NCBI RefSeq assembly: GCF_024346055.1
Contig: NZ_JAGQCH010000023.1
Span: 1-51,930 of the forward strand
Origin: Cyanobium sp. Cruz CV13-4-11
GTDB taxonomy: Bacteria; Cyanobacteriota; Cyanobacteriia; PCC-6307; Cyanobiaceae
Length of the DNA: 51,930 nt
Reading direction: 5' to 3'
Positions 43,737 to 51,930 of this stretch are shown in pieces; position 1 is the stretch's first letter; the number at the start of each line of letters is the position of its first letter. The notes under the pieces were generated by a model. That model worked only from the letters and a program-made list of their open reading frames with translations, was not told the origin of the DNA and did not search any database. The position numbers and the translations under genes were made by a program.

Positions 43737-45200
43737 TCAGAAGACCTCCAGGGGCTCCAGCCGCACGGTGAGGGACGACGCCTGGCGCCGCGCCGATTCG
43801 CCGCAGCTGCGCGGGGTGGGGAAGATCTTGCCGGGGTTGGCCAGGCCCGCCGGATCGAACGCCTCGCGCACCAGGCGCATCGTGGCCAGATCGTCGGGGG
43901 CGAACATCCAGTCGAGGTAGCAGCGTTTGTCGCTGCCCACGCCGTGCTCGCCGGTGATGCTGCCGCCGGCCTCGATGCAGAGGCGCAGGATGTCGGCACC
44001 CAGCTCCTGCACCCGGTCGATCACGCCGGGCTCGTCGGCCCGGTAGAGGATCAGGGGGTGGAGATTGCCGTCGCCGGCATGGAACACGTTGGCCACCGGC
44101 AGCTCGTAGCGGCGGCTGAGTTCCTCGATCGCCGCCAGCACGGCGGGCAGGGCGCTGCGGGGCACGACGCCGTCCTGCACGTAATAGGTGGGGGTGATGC
44201 GGCCGACGGCGGCGAAGGCGGACTTGCGGCCCTTCCACAGCAGGGCCCGGTCAGCCTCACTGGAGGCCCGCCGGATCGTGCGGGCACCGGCCTGGCGGCA
44301 GAGCTCGCCGGCGATCTCCACGGCGGCCGTCACCTCGCGCTCCTGCCCGTCCAGTTCGATCAGCAGCACCGCGGCCGCGTCGCGGGGGTACTCGTCGCGG
44401 CCGAAGAGATCGTCGACGGCGTTGATCGTGAAGTTGTCCATGATCTCCATCCCCGCCGGCAGCACGCCGGCCGCCGTCACCAGACGCACCGCCTCACCGG
44501 CCGCCTCCATGGCGGTGAAATCGGCCAGCAGCACCGCCACGCTCTGGGGCGCCCGCAGCAGCCGCAGGGTGATGGCGGTGGCAATGCCCAGGGTGCCTTC
44601 ACTGCCGATGAACACCCCACGCAGATCCAGCTCGGGGGATTCGGCCAGGCCGCTGCCCAGGGTGGTGACCGTGCCGTCGGGCAGCACCACCTCCAGCTCC
44701 AGCACGTGGTTGCTGGTGACGCCGTACTTGAGGCAGTGCACCCCACCGGAGTTCTCAGCCACGTTGCCGCCGATGCTGCACACCACCTGGCTGGAGGGGT
44801 CCGGGGCGTAATAGAAGCCGTCGCCGGCCACCGCCCGGGTGACCCAGCCGTTGATCACCCCCGTCTGCACGGTGATGCGGCGGTTGGCCAGATCCACGTC
44901 CAGGATCGAGCGCATGCGGGTGGTGGCGATCACCAGCGCCTCGCTCTCGGCCAGGGCGCCGCCGGACAGACCGGTGCCGCTGCCCCGGGCCACGAAGGGC
45001 ACCCCCCGGGTGTGGCAGAGCCGCAGCAGGGCCGCCACCTGCTCGGTGGTTTCCGGCAGCACCACCAGACGGGGCTGGGACCGGTGCAGGGTGAGACCGT
45101 CGCAGTCGTAGGCCAGCAGCTCCTGGGGCGCCGCCACCACCGCCCGTGACGGCAGCAGGGCGCGGCAGTGGCGCTCCATCGCGGCCCAGTCGATCGTCAC
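43737..45200 (-). CDS. glcD: FAD-linked oxidase, glycolate oxidase GlcD-like
   Basis: 487 residues from GTG 45200. An FAD-binding p-cresol methylhydroxylase fold ([48 protein letters not shown]) is followed by the cap and the His-containing [12 protein letters not shown] and GEHGVG motifs. The family oxidises D-lactate or glycolate. No glcE or glcF neighbour is present, so it may be a single-subunit glycolate/lactate dehydrogenase of photorespiration. ATG 45179 is an alternative start. Confidence 0.9.
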   Translation of the reverse strand: MTIDWAAMERHCRALLPSRAVVAAPQELLAYDCDGLTLHRSQPRLVVLPETTEQVAALLRLCHTRGVPFVARGSGTGLSGGALAESEALVIATTRMRSILDVDLANRRITVQTGVINGWVTRAVAGDGFYYAPDPSSQVVCSIGGNVAENSGGVHCLKYGVTSNHVLELEVVLPDGTVTTLGSGLAESPELDLRGVFIGSEGTLGIATAITLRLLRAPQSVAVLLADFTAMEAAGEAVRLVTAAGVLPAGMEIMDNFTINAVDDLFGRDEYPRDAAAVLLIELDGQEREVTAAVEIAGELCRQAGARTIRRASSEADRALLWKGRKSAFAAVGRITPTYYVQDGVVPRSALPAVLAAIEELSRRYELPVANVFHAGDGNLHPLILYRADEPGVIDRVQELGADILRLCIEAGGSITGEHGVGSDKRCYLDWMFAPDDLATMRLVREAFDPAGLANPGKIFPTPRSCGESARRQASSLTVRLEPLEVF

Positions 45201-45296
45201 GCAGGGGCTCCTGTGGGCCGGGGGAGGGGGGGCATTGCTTCCGAACTTACTGAGGCCAGGCACCCCGGCACCCTTCTGGGTCAGGATGGGAAACGA

Positions 45297-46652
45297 ATGC
45301 CTCCACCTTCCGCGGATCCCGCCTTGAGTTCGGCCACCCCTTCAGCGCCCACCTCGGCCCCTGCTCTCCTCACCACCCGATCCGAGGAGATCTTCGCCGC
45401 CGCCCAGACACTCATGCCCGGCGGCGTCAGTTCCCCGGTGCGGGCCTTCAAGTCGGTGGGCGGCCAGCCGATCGTCTTCGACCGGGTCAAGGGCGCCTAC
45501 GCCTGGGACGTGGACGGCAACCGCTACATCGATTACGTGGGCAGCTGGGGCCCCGCCATCTGCGGCCACAGCCATCCGGAGGTGATCGCCGCCCTGCACG
45601 AGGCCCTGGAGAAGGGCACCAGCTTCGGGGCGCCCTGCGTGCTGGAGAACGAGCTGGCCGAGCTGGTGATCGCCGCCGTGCCGTCGGTGGAGATGGTGCG
45701 CTTCGTGAACTCCGGCACCGAGGCCTGCATGGCGGTGCTGCGGCTGATGCGCGCCTTCACCGGCCGGGAGAAGGTGATCAAGTTCGAGGGCTGCTACCAC
45801 GGCCACGCCGACATGTTCCTGGTCAAGGCGGGTTCCGGGGTGGCCACCCTCGGCCTGCCCGATTCCCCCGGGGTGCCGCGGGCGGTCACCGCCGGCACCC
45901 TCACCGCCCCCTACAACTGTCTGGAATCGGTCAAGGAGCTGTTCGCCAACAACCCGGGTGAGATCGCCGGGGTGATCCTGGAGCCGGTGGTGGGCAATGC
46001 GGGCTTCATCACCCCCGAGCCCGGCTTCCTCGAGGGCCTGCGGGAGCTCACCAAGGAGAACGGCGCCCTGCTGGTGTTCGACGAAGTCATGACCGGCTTC
46101 CGCATCGCCTACGGCGGCGCCCAGGCCCGCTTCGGGGTCACCCCTGACCTCACCACCATGGGCAAGGTGATCGGCGGCGGCCTGCCGGTGGGGGCCTACG
46201 GCGGCCGGGCCGACATCATGGCGATGGTGGCGCCGGCCGGGCCGATGTACCAGGCCGGCACCCTGAGCGGCAATCCCCTGGCCATGACCGCCGGCATCAA
46301 GACCCTGCAGCTGCTGAAACAACCCGGCAGCTACGAGCGGCTGGAAACCATCACCCGCCGGCTCAGCGACGGCATCCAGGCCGCCGCCGCCGAGGCGGGC
46401 GTGCCCTGCTGCGGCGGCAACATCAGCGCCATGTTCGGCTTCTTCCTCTGCGAGGGGCCGGTGCGCAACTTCGAGCAGGCCAAGGCCGCCGACACGGCCC
46501 GCTTCGGCCGCCTGCACCGCGCCATGCTCGAGCGCGGCGTTTACCTGGCACCGAGCGCCTTCGAGGCCGGCTTCACCTCCCTGGCCCACAGCGACGCCGA
46601 CATCGACGCCACGATCGAGGCCTTCCGCGACGCCTTCGCTGCGATTGCATGA
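45297..46652 (+). CDS. hemL: Glutamate-1-semialdehyde 2,1-aminomutase
   Basis: 451 residues. It converts glutamate-1-semialdehyde to 5-aminolevulinate, the first committed step of heme and chlorophyll synthesis; PLP enzyme. Visible are [53 protein letters not shown], the DEVMTGFR motif and the PLP lysine in [17 protein letters not shown] 45297 adds about 20 Ser/Ala/Pro residues before the core; the family is near 430. It is divergent from glcD. Confidence 0.96.
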   Translation: MPPPSADPALSSATPSAPTSAPALLTTRSEEIFAAAQTLMPGGVSSPVRAFKSVGGQPIVFDRVKGAYAWDVDGNRYIDYVGSWGPAICGHSHPEVIAALHEALEKGTSFGAPCVLENELAELVIAAVPSVEMVRFVNSGTEACMAVLRLMRAFTGREKVIKFEGCYHGHADMFLVKAGSGVATLGLPDSPGVPRAVTAGTLTAPYNCLESVKELFANNPGEIAGVILEPVVGNAGFITPEPGFLEGLRELTKENGALLVFDEVMTGFRIAYGGAQARFGVTPDLTTMGKVIGGGLPVGAYGGRADIMAMVAPAGPMYQAGTLSGNPLAMTAGIKTLQLLKQPGSYERLETITRRLSDGIQAAAAEAGVPCCGGNISAMFGFFLCEGPVRNFEQAKAADTARFGRLHRAMLERGVYLAPSAFEAGFTSLAHSDADIDATIEAFRDAFAAIA

Positions 46653-46682
46653 GCGGGGGCCTGACGGCCACGGCCAGCCTGC

Positions 46683-47285
46683 TCAGTAGTTGCTGCTGAC
46701 GCGGATCGTCAGGGTGCGCTCCTCCGGATCCAGCACGGCGAGCATGAAGTCGTTCACGTCGTCCCGCAGGGGGCCGATGATCCGCTTGGGTGCCCCCATG
46801 ATGTTGTCGCCGGCGGTTCGGATCTGATAGAGCCCAGCCCGCGGCAGCGGCGGCAGCGAGGCCTGGAAGCGCTCCAGCGGGGTGCCCGTGTGCTGCGCCG
46901 CGTCGGGCCGCGATGTGATCGCCGTGCGGATGCCCGCCAGGTGCCGGAGTTCGGCCGCGGGGATCGGCAGCGGCCGCCAGCGGCCTGAACGCAGGGCGCC
47001 GCGGCTGAAGGTTTCGGCAGCAGCCGGGCTCAGCCGGAACACCATCGTGATCTTGAGCCCCTCCCGGCCAAACCAGCCGGGTTCTTCGGGCGAGGCGGCG
47101 TAGAGCACCACGCTGGCGCCCCAGGGCACGGCGAACTCCCGCCGCAGGGCCAGCTCATCGGACTGGCGGGTGCTGCAGCCCGCCAGGGTGGCGCAGCCCA
47201 CCGCCAGCAGCAGGACCGGCGCCAGCAAAGGCAACGGGCAAGGCCGGGCTGCGGGGGTGCGAGGCATCGGCAAGCTCTGCATCAT
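46683..47285 (-). CDS. Unknown lipoprotein, about 200 residues
   Basis: Starts at ATG 47285 (MMQSLPMPRT), with 47267 possible. Hydrophobic signal PLLAPVLLLAVGCATLAGC ends in a lipobox. The mature part has no family I recognise; it holds VPWGASVVLYAASPEE and GLYQIRTAGDNIMG segments of a soluble beta/alpha domain. It is divergent from the HEAT-repeat lipoprotein gene. Confidence 0.72.
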   Translation of the reverse strand: MMQSLPMPRTPAARPCPLPLLAPVLLLAVGCATLAGCSTRQSDELALRREFAVPWGASVVLYAASPEEPGWFGREGLKITMVFRLSPAAAETFSRGALRSGRWRPLPIPAAELRHLAGIRTAITSRPDAAQHTGTPLERFQASLPPLPRAGLYQIRTAGDNIMGAPKRIIGPLRDDVNDFMLAVLDPEERTLTIRVSSNY

Positions 47286-47329
47286 GGAAATTGTGTGGCG
47301 CCACAGGACGCCCAGCACCGGAGGTCACC

Positions 47330-48340
47330 ATGGGCAGCGCAGGGATCGGTTTGCGGCCATGGCTGGCCGTTCCGGCCGTCCTGATCGCTCTGGTGGGGTG
47401 TCAGGGCGCGCCCGAACGGCTCTCGATGCAGGGGCTGGTGCGGCAGCTCGAGGGAGGGCCGTTCCAGTTCCGCGCTGAGGGCGACCGCTGCAGCCTGCGC
47501 CGGCCCGCAGCGTTTCCCGCCAGCCTGTTCACCTGGCTCCTGGAAGGCGATGACGACCTCATCAGCCCTGCGGATGCGGCCCGGTGTCTCGGCCAGCTGG
47601 GTCCGGCCGCCCGCGCCGCCGTGCCTGCGCTGCTGCAGGCCCTCAACTCCGGGCCCGAGGATCGCGACACCGGCCATGGCACCACAGGGGTCGGCGTCAT
47701 CTCCGTCAGGAGCGCGGTGATCGAGGCCCTCGGGCGCATCGGCGACGGGCGAGCCCTGGGGCCCCTCGCCAGGGTTCTGGCCACCCAGCCGGCCTATGCC
47801 CGGGTCACCCTGGAGGCCATGCAGGCGCTGGGTCCGTTGGCCAGCGGCCAGGCCGGCCTGATTGCCGAGGTGCTGGAGGCGCGGATCGCCGACCGGGCGG
47901 GGCGCGCCCGGGCCTGCCTACAGGCCGTGCTGGCCCTGGACCAGGACCTGGCGAGACGGGCGGTGGTGGAACGTCTGGAGCGGCAACACCCCAACCGCAC
48001 TCGGCACGTGTTTCAGGAAGCGGAGGTGGCAGCCGCCTTGCGCAGCCTCGACCGCCGCTCGCCTGAGTACCGCAAAAACCGTGAGGGAGTGTGCCGCGAT
48101 CAGGTGGCGGAAGCCGCCCTTCGGGCCCTGGCGGCGATTCGCTGCGCAACCTGTCTTCCCCCGATCGTTTCGGCCCTGAGGGAGCCCTGGCTGGCGACCG
48201 CCGCCGCCTGGGAACTGGGGCGGATCCGGCCCCTCCCGCCCGCCGCCGTGCCTGCCCTGCGGGCCGTGATCACCTCACCCAGCCATGGTGCCCTGGCCCG
48301 GGAGGGCGCCAGGACGGCCCTGCTGGATTCGGATCAATGA
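47330..48340 (+). CDS. HEAT-repeat lipoprotein
   Basis: 336 residues. Signal and lipobox LIALVGC, then repeated alpha-helical hairpins (AAVPALLQALNSG, SAVIEALGRIGDGRALGPLARVL, VTLEAMQALGPLA, AAEALRALAAI-like, PAAVPALRAVI) of HEAT/PBS type from about residue 95. Such repeats bind other proteins, and bilin lyases use the same fold in the cytoplasm, but the lipobox places this one at the membrane. No catalytic motif is seen. ATG 47330 was chosen over 47291. Confidence 0.75.
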   Translation: MGSAGIGLRPWLAVPAVLIALVGCQGAPERLSMQGLVRQLEGGPFQFRAEGDRCSLRRPAAFPASLFTWLLEGDDDLISPADAARCLGQLGPAARAAVPALLQALNSGPEDRDTGHGTTGVGVISVRSAVIEALGRIGDGRALGPLARVLATQPAYARVTLEAMQALGPLASGQAGLIAEVLEARIADRAGRARACLQAVLALDQDLARRAVVERLERQHPNRTRHVFQEAEVAAALRSLDRRSPEYRKNREGVCRDQVAEAALRALAAIRCATCLPPIVSALREPWLATAAAWELGRIRPLPPAAVPALRAVITSPSHGALAREGARTALLDSDQ

Positions 48341-48350
48341 GACTGGAGCG

Positions 48351-49214
48351 ATGGATGCGATGCCACCGACCGCGCTCCTCGCCACAGCCAGCGGCCTCCA
48401 GGGGCCCTGGGCCTGGATGGCGCGGGTCACGGCCCGGCGGCGCCACCGGCTGCGCGGCACGCCGCAGCGCCGGCTTCTGGCCTATCCCCTCTGGATAACA
48501 GGACTGGGCCTGGGCTGCATCCTGCTGTTCTCCCTGTGCGCCTGGTTCGCCTGGCATTCGCCGCCCGCCCGCGGCGGTCCCAGGGCGGCCCTTGTTTTCC
48601 TGATCTTCGTGCTGCTCGGGGTGGTGCTGGTGGTGTCCTCCCTGGCGGACACGTTCGTGCTCGATGGGGCGGGCCTGGAGCGCCTGCGTTTCGGCCGCTC
48701 GCGGCGCATCGCCTGGGGCGAGGTCGTGCGGGTGGCGCTGCCCTGGGGCGGTCAGGGGATCCGGCTCGAGGCCAGCGATGGGCGCAGCCTGGAGCTGGCC
48801 GAGCTGCTGGATGGCTTCGGTCTGCTCTGCGATGCCCTGCTGCTGCGGGTGCCAGCGGAACTGCGGGTGGATCCCGAGGCCTCCCTGCTGGTGCTGCGGG
48901 GCGCTTCGCTGGAGCCCGAGGCCCTGCAGCTCGCCTATGCCCGCTGGTTCGAGGCCGAGGAGGCCGAGCCCCCCGAGGGGATGGGCCCCGCCGAGGGCGT
49001 GCTGGCCATGGGCCGCGCCTTCGGCGCGCGCCTGCTCTGGCACCAGGGCTCCTTCCTGCCGTTTGAGGCCCGCTGGACGGTGGACGGCAGGCCCCGGCTC
49101 AGCCATGGCGAGCCCCGGGGCGAGGATCCCGGTTATGCGAGCTTTCGGATGGAGGGCCGCGAGGTGGTGATTGTGAGCGATGAGGGCACCAGGCGCGAGA
49201 GCCTGGATGCCTGA
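48351..49214 (+). CDS. Membrane protein with PH-like domain
   Basis: 287 residues. Two hydrophobic helices (WITGLGLGCILLFSLCAW, ALVFLIFVLLGVVLVVSS) are followed by a bacterial PH-like beta stretch (TFVLDGAGLERLRFGRSRRIAWGEV). The C-terminal half is acidic and unassigned. The start at 48351 lies 10 nt after the HEAT-repeat gene stop, so the two are probably co-transcribed. Function unknown. Confidence 0.65.
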   Translation: MDAMPPTALLATASGLQGPWAWMARVTARRRHRLRGTPQRRLLAYPLWITGLGLGCILLFSLCAWFAWHSPPARGGPRAALVFLIFVLLGVVLVVSSLADTFVLDGAGLERLRFGRSRRIAWGEVVRVALPWGGQGIRLEASDGRSLELAELLDGFGLLCDALLLRVPAELRVDPEASLLVLRGASLEPEALQLAYARWFEAEEAEPPEGMGPAEGVLAMGRAFGARLLWHQGSFLPFEARWTVDGRPRLSHGEPRGEDPGYASFRMEGREVVIVSDEGTRRESLDA

Positions 49215-49245
49215 GCAGGGCGGCAATGGGGGGCTGGTGATCGCC

Positions 49246-49293
49246 CGGTGATTGGAAGGCCCGGTTACTGGAAGGTCTGGTTACTGGAAGGCG
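49246..49293 (+). repeat. Three 16-bp tandem repeats
   Basis: Units CGGTGATTGGAAGGCC, CGGTTACTGGAAGGTC and TGGTTACTGGAAGGCG, at 49246, 49262 and 49278. The last unit contains the end and stop of the minus-strand 154-residue gene, so repeat expansion lies at its 3' edge. Confidence 0.75.
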
Positions 49294-49745
49294 TTGATGG
49301 GAGGCTTGCCGGGATCGCTGAGGAAGCGCCCACCGAACACGCACTTGCCCCAGCGGCCGGTGTCGCAGCATGTGAACGAGGCCCGTTTCTCCACCGTGGA
49401 GCCCGGCCTGAAACCCCTGCAGGGATCGGCAGCCTGGCTGGGAGCCATCCAGCGGTCGCCACGGTTGTCGGTGACCAGGGCACCGGTGTAGAGGCGCCGG
49501 ATTGTGGGTGCACCCACGAGTACCCCGGGCCCGTCCAGGCGGACAGGGGTGCGCACCTCCGGGTCGCTGTCGGCCTGGATGGCCGTACAGGAGCGCACCG
49601 CGATCCGCACCGTGGTCCCCGCCTCCGGCAGCAGGCAATCCGCCAGACCCCTGGCCGGGAGGATCAGGCCCAGGGCGACCGCCATGATCGCGCTGGACGC
49701 AGCAGGGCCGCGGCGGGCCGAGTTGGGGTTGGGGTTGGTGATCAT
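49281..49745 (-). CDS. Secreted protein, 154 residues
   Basis: A signal peptide (AVALGLILPARGLA within the first 37 residues) is followed by a small beta-rich, Cys-containing domain (RIAVRSCTAIQ, GVLVGAPTIRRL, ASFTCCDTGRWGKCVFGG). The Cys pattern suggests disulfides outside the cytoplasm. Its ATG overlaps the preceding 42-residue gene by ATGA. Family unknown. Confidence 0.65.
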   Translation of the reverse strand: MITNPNPNSARRGPAASSAIMAVALGLILPARGLADCLLPEAGTTVRIAVRSCTAIQADSDPEVRTPVRLDGPGVLVGAPTIRRLYTGALVTDNRGDRWMAPSQAADPCRGFRPGSTVEKRASFTCCDTGRWGKCVFGGRFLSDPGKPPINAFQ

Positions 49746-49870
49746 GGCGCTGGGGGAAAGGACAGCGTTCTGGGGATCAGCTGGCGGATCTCGGCCAGCC
49801 GGGTGATGCCTTCGTAGGCGTCCTCGCTGGCCAGCAGCAACCACGGCAGCGCGGCGACGGGCCTGTTCAT
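49742..49870 (-). CDS. 42-residue peptide linked by ATGA overlaps on both sides
   Basis: MNRPVAALPWLLLASEDAYE at the start and IPRTLSFPPAP at the end. The start ATG overlaps the stop of the 192-residue gene (49867-49870) and its own stop overlaps the start of the 154-residue gene (49742-49745), in each case as ATGA. This exact chaining is strong evidence of translation. No export or binding motif can be named. Confidence 0.65.
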   Translation of the reverse strand: MNRPVAALPWLLLASEDAYEGITRLAEIRQLIPRTLSFPPAP

Positions 49871-50445
49871 GCCGAAGGAGGCGGCAGCGGATCTGGATCC
49901 CCACCCTCGCTGCCAGCCCGGAAGATGGCGAGAACGTCCTCCCGGAGCCGGCCGAGGCTCTCCACGCACAGCGGCAGGGTTGCCCGGCCCTGCAGGGCGA
50001 TCGGCTCGTCGGCCCCCTCTCCGTACCAGTGCAGGAGCAGGCCAACGGTCGCGGTGTGGCGCTCCCTGAGCATGTCGGTGAGCAGGCGTTCCCAGTCTGT
50101 GACCCCGGCCTGCGGATGAAGCCCCGAACGGTGGCTCTGCTGTTGTTCTCGCCAGCGCTGGATCCTGGCTTCACTCCAGCCCCTGCGGCGCAGGGTCGCC
50201 TCCTTCCGCTCGCTCGACCTGCGGCGGCGCTCCAGGCGGGCCGCGTTGCGCTCGAGGGCCCCCAGGGCCGTGCCGCAGTCGCAGTGGCCGGCGGTGGTGA
50301 GCAGGAGCTGTTCACCGGCCTGCAGTTGGGCTCCAAGAACGGGATTGCTCTGGGGCTTCAGCGCACGGCCGTGATGGGCCATGACCCCGGCCAGGGCGCT
50401 GAGATCGGCGGAACTCGGTAGGACGGCGCTGATGAAGTGGCACAT
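49867..50445 (-). CDS. Unknown protein, 192 residues
   Basis: Start at ATG 50445 (MCHFISAVLP); an upstream in-frame start at 50538 is less likely. MCHFISAVLP, then HCDCGTALGAL, give a Cys/His-rich N-terminal part, and a helical Arg/Glu-rich middle (ARLERRRRSSERKE) follows. It may be a small metal-binding or nucleic-acid-associated protein, but I do not recognise it. It heads the ATGA-linked three-gene set. Confidence 0.65.
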   Translation of the reverse strand: MCHFISAVLPSSADLSALAGVMAHHGRALKPQSNPVLGAQLQAGEQLLLTTAGHCDCGTALGALERNAARLERRRRSSERKEATLRRRGWSEARIQRWREQQQSHRSGLHPQAGVTDWERLLTDMLRERHTATVGLLLHWYGEGADEPIALQGRATLPLCVESLGRLREDVLAIFRAGSEGGDPDPLPPPSA

Positions 50446-50545
50446 GCCATGGCCGGCTGCGCTCAGCTGCGGCCGGGTCGTGAAGTTGACCCAGCAGTCT
50501 GATGCGGGCCAACAGGAGCTGGCGTGCGCGGCCACCACGAAGGCG

Positions 50546-51043
50546 TCAGCCTGGCTGGTGCAGGGCCTGGATCAGCTGCCCATAGGCTTCCCGTTCACCG
50601 GCCGCGTGCTCCACAAAGGCCCTGATCGCGGCGGCCTGGCGCCGGAGGGGGCGCGGGCCGGCGTCAGTGTCGGCGAGGACCCACACCGCGAGCACCCCTT
50701 CGCTCAGCCTGAAGGCGGCGGTGCAGAGCCCGTTGCCGTCCGGCGCGCAGTGCAGGGCGGGCGCCTGGCCCACAGGGCGCAGGCGCTGCACCACCTCTCG
50801 CACGTCTTCCTCCTGACCACCGATGCTGCCCAGGCCGTTCGTCGGGATGAGGGCGCTGGGCACGATCAGGGTGAAGCGCCTGAGGTTGTCTGGGAACAGG
50901 TCGGAGCCGCTGCACTGCCGGCGCGCCCAGCGCTGCTGGAGCTTGCCGCACAGCTGCGGGATGGCGACCGATTCATCACGGGCGCTGTCCTGGAACGTGC
51001 TGTATCCCGTGAGGGTCACCGTGAGGCTGGAGACCGGCAGCAC
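50546..51043 (-). CDS. C-terminal part of a probably frameshifted lipoprotein
   Basis: This GTG-started frame carries a folded-looking sequence (SLTVTLTGYSTF, IPQLCGKLQQRW, FTLIVPSALIPTNG, QLIQALHQPG). Protein-like sequence continues upstream of the GTG in the same frame to about 51120 (LCETIVLALFLWAARAR), where it meets the N-terminal lipoprotein frame. One gene broken by a single-base indel is therefore more likely than two genes. Function unknown. Confidence 0.5.
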   Translation of the reverse strand: MLPVSSLTVTLTGYSTFQDSARDESVAIPQLCGKLQQRWARRQCSGSDLFPDNLRRFTLIVPSALIPTNGLGSIGGQEEDVREVVQRLRPVGQAPALHCAPDGNGLCTAAFRLSEGVLAVWVLADTDAGPRPLRRQAAAIRAFVEHAAGEREAYGQLIQALHQPG

Positions 51044-51315
51044 CTGGCCCCGGCTCGCCGAGCCGCGAGCTCGTGCTGCCCATAGGAACAGGGCCAGAAC
51101 GATGGTTTCGCACAGGGCCGCTCCACCCGATCGATTGCCACCACCGGCAGCTGGAGTCGATGGGGGCCGATCCGCAGGCGCGCCGTCCGGGCCAGGGTGT
51201 CAATCGGCGGTGGCTCTCGCCCAGGCCCGCTGCAGCCGGGCAGGCAGGCCACCACGGCGAGGGCGCCGAGAGGGAGGAGGCTTCGCATCAGACCCCGCAG
51301 AGCTCGGCATGACAA
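51016..51315 (-). pseudogene. N-terminal part of a probably frameshifted lipoprotein
   Basis: From TTG 51315 or ATG 51288 the frame gives a signal and lipobox (LLPLGALAVVACLPGC), then IGPHRLQLPVVAIDRVER, after which the sequence becomes unlike protein. The shift to the frame of 50546-51043 is near 51118. An AGGAG about 5 nt before an ATG in another frame hints at further decay at the start. It lies beside the IS remnant. Confidence 0.5.
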
Positions 51316-51487
51316 CTCCTAAGTGTCCCTGGCTCTGGAAAGAAGTAGCCTGGTGTCTCGTCCCGGAGATTTGCGAGCAAAGTCGCTGGAGCTTCTCCAG
51401 GATTGATTCCGCCGTCGCCGTCCAGTTGAACCGGCCCTTGGTCTTGTTGTAAGCCGCCACGAACTGCTCAATCTTGGCGATCAGCTC

Positions 51488-51515
51488 TCACCGCTGCGCG
51501 GAAGCCTGCGGCTAG
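51488..51515 (-). repeat. Double-hairpin mini-repeat, copy 1
   Basis: A 28-nt insert in the transposase. On the plus strand it contains CCGC-TGC-GCGG (hairpin 1) and AGCC-TGC-GGCT (hairpin 2), ending in CTAG. It corresponds to the copy at 51654, which shares hairpin 1 exactly and differs symmetrically in hairpin 2. Confidence 0.75.
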
Positions 51516-51653
51516 GACGCTGGAGAAGCTGCCGCGCCGGATGGCCCGTTGCGTGATGATCCCAAACCAGCGCTCCACCTGGTTCAGCCAGGAGGCGTAG
51601 GTGGGGGTGTAGTGGACGTGGAAGCGGGGCCGCTGCGCCAGCCAGGCCCGGAC

Positions 51654-51683
51654 CTACCGCTGCGCGGAAGACCTTCGGTCTAG
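51654..51683 (-). repeat. Double-hairpin mini-repeat, copy 2
   Basis: A 30-nt insert in the same transposase, interrupting the frame after CTHKHA. It has CCGC-TGC-GCGG, then AGACC-TTC-GGTCT, ending CTAG. Compared with copy 1, one base pair is added to both arms of hairpin 2, so pairing is kept. Confidence 0.75.
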
Positions 51684-51930
51684 GGCGTGCTTGTGGGTGC
51701 AGTAGTTGTCGACGATCAGGTGGACATCGAGGTCCTCGGGGACGGACTTCTCGATCTGGCGCAGGAATCCCAGGAACGCCTGGTGCCGGTGGCGGGGCCT
51801 GCGCTGGGTCAGAACCTCACCGGTGGCCACGTCCAGGGCGGCGAACAGGGTGGTAGTGCCGTGACGGATGTAGTCGTGGGTGACGCCCTCCACGTAGCCC
51901 AGGCCCATGGGCAGTAGCGGCTGGGTGCGG

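Larger units (their letters stand above)
51320..51930 (-). mobile_element. IS630-type insertion sequence, partial at window edge
   Basis: The 3' half of an IS630/Tc1-like element, reading in from the right edge. Its transposase carries the DDE-region text DVHLIVDNYCTHKHA and SWLNQVERWFGIITQRAI, and the characteristic end AAYNKTKGRFNWTATAESI. The element's left boundary, near 51320, could not be fixed because its inverted repeat was not identified. It is interrupted twice (see the repeats). Confidence 0.8.
51344..51930 (-). pseudogene. IS630-family transposase, interrupted
   Basis: DDE transposase running off the edge. The reading frame is broken after CTHKHA by a ~30-nt insert that adds a stop (ALDRRSSAQR then stop), resumes at VRAWLAQRPRFHVHY, and is altered again by a second ~28-nt insert after RRGSFSSV, leaving EQFVAAYNKTKG downstream. 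The normal C-terminus SGTQH with stop is replaced by SGTRH and a read-through tail. The protein is therefore inactive. Confidence 0.82.

Noticed and set aside
1..51930. CRISPR array, tRNA or rRNA genes
   Set aside because: No regularly spaced repeats and no cloverleaf or rRNA sequence were found in the intergenic gaps inspected.

Overview
The window is high-GC chromosomal DNA of a picocyanobacterium of the Synechococcus/Cyanobium type. The evidence is phycocyanin genes (cpcBA), a Mg-protoporphyrin ester cyclase, an ADO-like ferritin-fold enzyme, a plant-type ferredoxin, cyanobacterial sulfate-uptake genes, small proteins I recall from picocyanobacteria, and scattered HIP1 octamers (GCGATCGC, for example at 3414 and 22502). 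No rRNA, tRNA or CRISPR array was seen.

Region 0.1-8.7 kb (minus strand). cpcBA comes first, with a clear terminator. Upstream of it lies a sulfur nanocompartment operon: cysteine synthase, rhodanese, serine acetyltransferase, the family 2A encapsulin shell protein SrpI, and a SufS-type cysteine desulfurase with a ~177-residue disordered N-terminal extension (the known cargo type). The same strand continues upstream into an ADO-like di-iron protein and an AcsF/ChlA cyclase that overlap by ATGA. Seven genes are therefore co-directional behind a promoter region shared with a divergent, cysteine-free ArsR-family repressor.

Region 8.8-22 kb. arsR, a pentapeptide-repeat protein and glutathione reductase overlap on the plus strand. 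A second cysK, an unknown gene and petF run on the minus strand. An overlapping four-gene set (exbB, two exbD-like genes, a TonB-like protein) follows. Next comes a phosphate locus: aminotransferase, phoR, phoB, a Crp-type regulator, a CHAD protein and PstS, with a candidate Pho box. CorA ends the region.

Region 22-29.3 kb. An atypical pyruvate kinase-like gene overlaps a TrkA-N potassium-channel-like gene; glycogen phosphorylase and a lone cyclic-nucleotide-binding protein follow.

Region 29.3-38.5 kb is a second sulfur locus: type II sulfide:quinone oxidoreductase, a CDF metal exporter, cysW, cysT, divergent cysA, a 63-residue protein, the Crp-type regulator CysR, an Rrf2 regulator, and two tandem sulfate-binding proteins (one soluble, one lipoprotein).

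Region 38.5-49.2 kb: a class II glutamine amidotransferase, two unusual rhodanese-like proteins, a candidate small RNA, a decayed metX, chrA, glcD, hemL and several lipoproteins or membrane proteins.

Region 49.2-51.9 kb is accessory and partly decayed: an ATGA-linked three-gene set with a 42-residue peptide, an apparently frameshifted lipoprotein, and an IS630-type transposase interrupted by two ~30-nt double-hairpin repeats. The element runs off the right edge.

The most notable content is the encapsulated sulfur operon and its possible linkage to an ArsR/cyclase/ADO-like unit. The encapsulin operon type itself is already described; what seems less familiar is its context, the paired motif in the cargo tail, and the mini-repeats in the IS.
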